This document shows, one piece after another, positions 62,780 through 64,000 of a stretch of DNA of 64,000 nt; position 1 is the stretch's first letter, and every line of letters starts with the position of its first letter. The stretch comes from Meiothermus sp. GTDB taxonomy: Bacteria > Deinococcota > Deinococci > Deinococcales > Thermaceae. The notes below the pieces were generated by a model. The model made no database searches. It was not told the origin of the DNA and saw only the letters and a list, made by a program, of their open reading frames with translations. The stretch lies in assembly GCF_026004115.1 (NCBI RefSeq), contig NZ_BPIM01000001.1:248001-312000 (forward strand), written 5' to 3'. Position numbers and translations under genes: made by a program.

Positions 62780-64000
62780 CTAGGCCTTGACCGCACCCAT
62801 GAAGGCCGTCTTGATCATCTGGTCGAACTCGGCCTTGTAGGCAGGGAACTCGGCTTCGGGGACGTATCGAGCGCGTCCGATTTTCTCGATCACCGGGTCG
62901 GAGAGGAAATCAGCGATGGTGCCGCCTTTAGAGAGGGCAACTTCGCCTTGTTTGTAGGCTGCGATGATCATCTGCATGATGCCGTAGGCCTTGGCCATCG
63001 AGCAGCTTGCATCCACCGGGTCGTAGCCGTTTTGCTGCAGGAAGTCCTCGCGGGCAATGCGGCCGATCTCGAGCGAAAGCCGCTCCGCATCTTGCAGCGC
63101 GTCGGGGCCCACCAGTTGCACCACCTGCTGAAGTTCGGCTTCGCGCTGCAGCAGGGTAATGATCTGCGTACGCACCTCGGGGTAGTCGGGGGCCACGTTC
63201 TCGCGGTACCAGGGCTCCAAAATGTTCAAGAAGAGCGAGTACGAACGGGCCCAGTTGATGGCGGGGAAGTGACGGGCACGGGCCAGCCCGGCATCGAGCG
63301 CCCAGAAGCCCCCCGTAATCCGCAGGGTGGACTGGGTGACCGGCTCGGAGAAGTCGCCACCCGCCGGCGAGACCGCCCCAATCACCGAAACCGCTCCTTG
63401 CTCGCCCGCCAGAGTAACCACCTTACCGGCCCGCTCATAGAAGCTCGACAGACGCGAGGAGAGGTAGGGTGGATAGCCTTCTTCGGCGGGCATCTCCTCC
63501 AGGCGCGAGGCGATTTCGCGCAGCGCTTCAGCCCAGCGGCTGGTGGAGTCGGCCATTAGCGAGACCTTGTATCCCTGGTCGCGGAAGTACTCGGCCAGGG
63601 TGATGCCGGTATAGAGGCTGGCCTCACGGGCCGCTACCGGCATGTTGGAGGTGTTGGCTACCAGGATGGTGCGTTCCATCAGAGGGCGGCCGGTCTGGGG
63701 GTCTTCTAGCTCGGGAAACTCCACCAGTACGTCGGTCATCTCGTTGCCGCGCTCACCACAGCCCACGTAGACCACAATGTTGGCATCGCCGAACTTGGCG
63801 ATGGACTGCTGGGTCACGGTCTTGCCCGAGCCGAAGGGGCCGGGAATGGCCGCCGTACCCCCCGCCGCCAGGGGGAAGAGCACGTCCAGAATCCGCATCC
63901 CGGTCAGGAAGGGCTGGTTGGGGTCGAGTTTGCGCTGGATGGGACGGGCCTTGCGCACCGGCCAGTAGTGAGCCAGGCGCAGCTTGGTGCCATCTTCCAG
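62780..64000 (-). CDS. atpA: V/A-type ATPase subunit A, C-terminal part (runs off the window)
   Basis: Catalytic subunit. The visible ~406 residues include the P-loop [35 protein letters not shown]-like motif and the C-terminal helical domain ending [12 protein letters not shown]. The frame stays open to base 64000 ([20 protein letters not shown]), so the N-terminus lies outside the window. Confidence 0.95.
   Translation of the reverse strand: MEDGTKLRLAHYWPVRKARPIQRKLDPNQPFLTGMRILDVLFPLAAGGTAAIPGPFGSGKTVTQQSIAKFGDANIVVYVGCGERGNEMTDVLVEFPELEDPQTGRPLMERTILVANTSNMPVAAREASLYTGITLAEYFRDQGYKVSLMADSTSRWAEALREIASRLEEMPAEEGYPPYLSSRLSSFYERAGKVVTLAGEQGAVSVIGAVSPAGGDFSEPVTQSTLRITGGFWALDAGLARARHFPAINWARSYSLFLNILEPWYRENVAPDYPEVRTQIITLLQREAELQQVVQLVGPDALQDAERLSLEIGRIAREDFLQQNGYDPVDASCSMAKAYGIMQMIIAAYKQGEVALSKGGTIADFLSDPVIEKIGRARYVPEAEFPAYKAEFDQMIKTAFMGAVKA

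Overview
The window looks like a chromosomal segment of a Meiothermus-type bacterium (order Thermales, Deinococcus-Thermus). Three things point there: a V/A-type ATPase A-B-D gene string, the style of its L21/L27/Obg, PilT, Ppk and DeoC homologues, and GC-rich codon use with an extreme excess of the hexamer CTCGAG. I could not run a database search, so genus is an inference. No rRNA, CRISPR array, complete insertion sequence or prophage was seen. There is one tRNA, tRNA-Leu(CAA).

Layout. 1-2.8 kb: ychF, surE and a family-2 glycosyltransferase. 3.0-6.8 kb: a three-gene Fbp-type iron(III) ABC importer. 6.9-11.2 kb: polyphosphate genes ppk and ppx, divergent, followed by a SixA-like phosphatase. 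11.2-14.8 kb: an unknown protein and two MFS transporters. 14.9-15.1 kb: a probable 13-residue peptide gene with a palindrome-rich promoter and its own terminator. 15.6-23.7 kb: thrS behind a structured leader, a penicillin-acylase-type lipoprotein, pilT and an M28 peptidase. 24-28.8 kb: rsfS, obg, rpmA, rplU, a frameshifted yqeK, an LCP protein and a LysW-like zinc-ribbon protein. 29-33.6 kb: deoC, an unusual 1.5-unit aldehyde dehydrogenase and an orphan BMP-type binding protein. 34-42.2 kb: a DUF4139-like exported protein and a complete dipeptide/oligopeptide ABC operon. 42.5-46.6 kb: secG, tRNA-Leu, lnt, a phosphoesterase and queG. 46.7-53.1 kb: a tripartite tricarboxylate transporter (tctCBA) plus zinc dehydrogenase operon whose last gene is truncated, a divergent GntR regulator, a Tat-exported cyclase-family hydrolase and further gene remnants. 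53.2-64 kb: uvrC (frameshifted), hom and thrC, small membrane proteins, a nitrilase-family amidase, and V-ATPase D, B and partial A.

The most striking structure is not a gene. Three families of short non-coding mobile elements (called A, B and C here) recur through the window. Each has terminal inverted repeats and its own target preference: A at CTAG-like sites, B with 3-bp TNA duplications, C with TA duplications. Downstream of thrS an A element contains both a B and a C element. Removing the two inserts with their duplications leaves exactly 124 bp, the length of the intact A copy at 20.4 kb. B elements also sit at the broken ends of several genes, including the 5' end of a dehydroshikimate-dehydratase-like gene, a histidine kinase 3' end and an exported-protein fragment, so they mark past deletions or recombination. 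A separate 57-bp palindromic insertion with 6-bp direct repeats lies in frame inside thrC.

Functionally the segment is mostly core: ribosome assembly, translation, threonine supply, energy and polyphosphate. Accessory uptake systems for iron, peptides, carboxylates and nucleoside-like solutes are interspersed. Two single-base frameshifts (yqeK, uvrC) could be genuine or sequencing errors.
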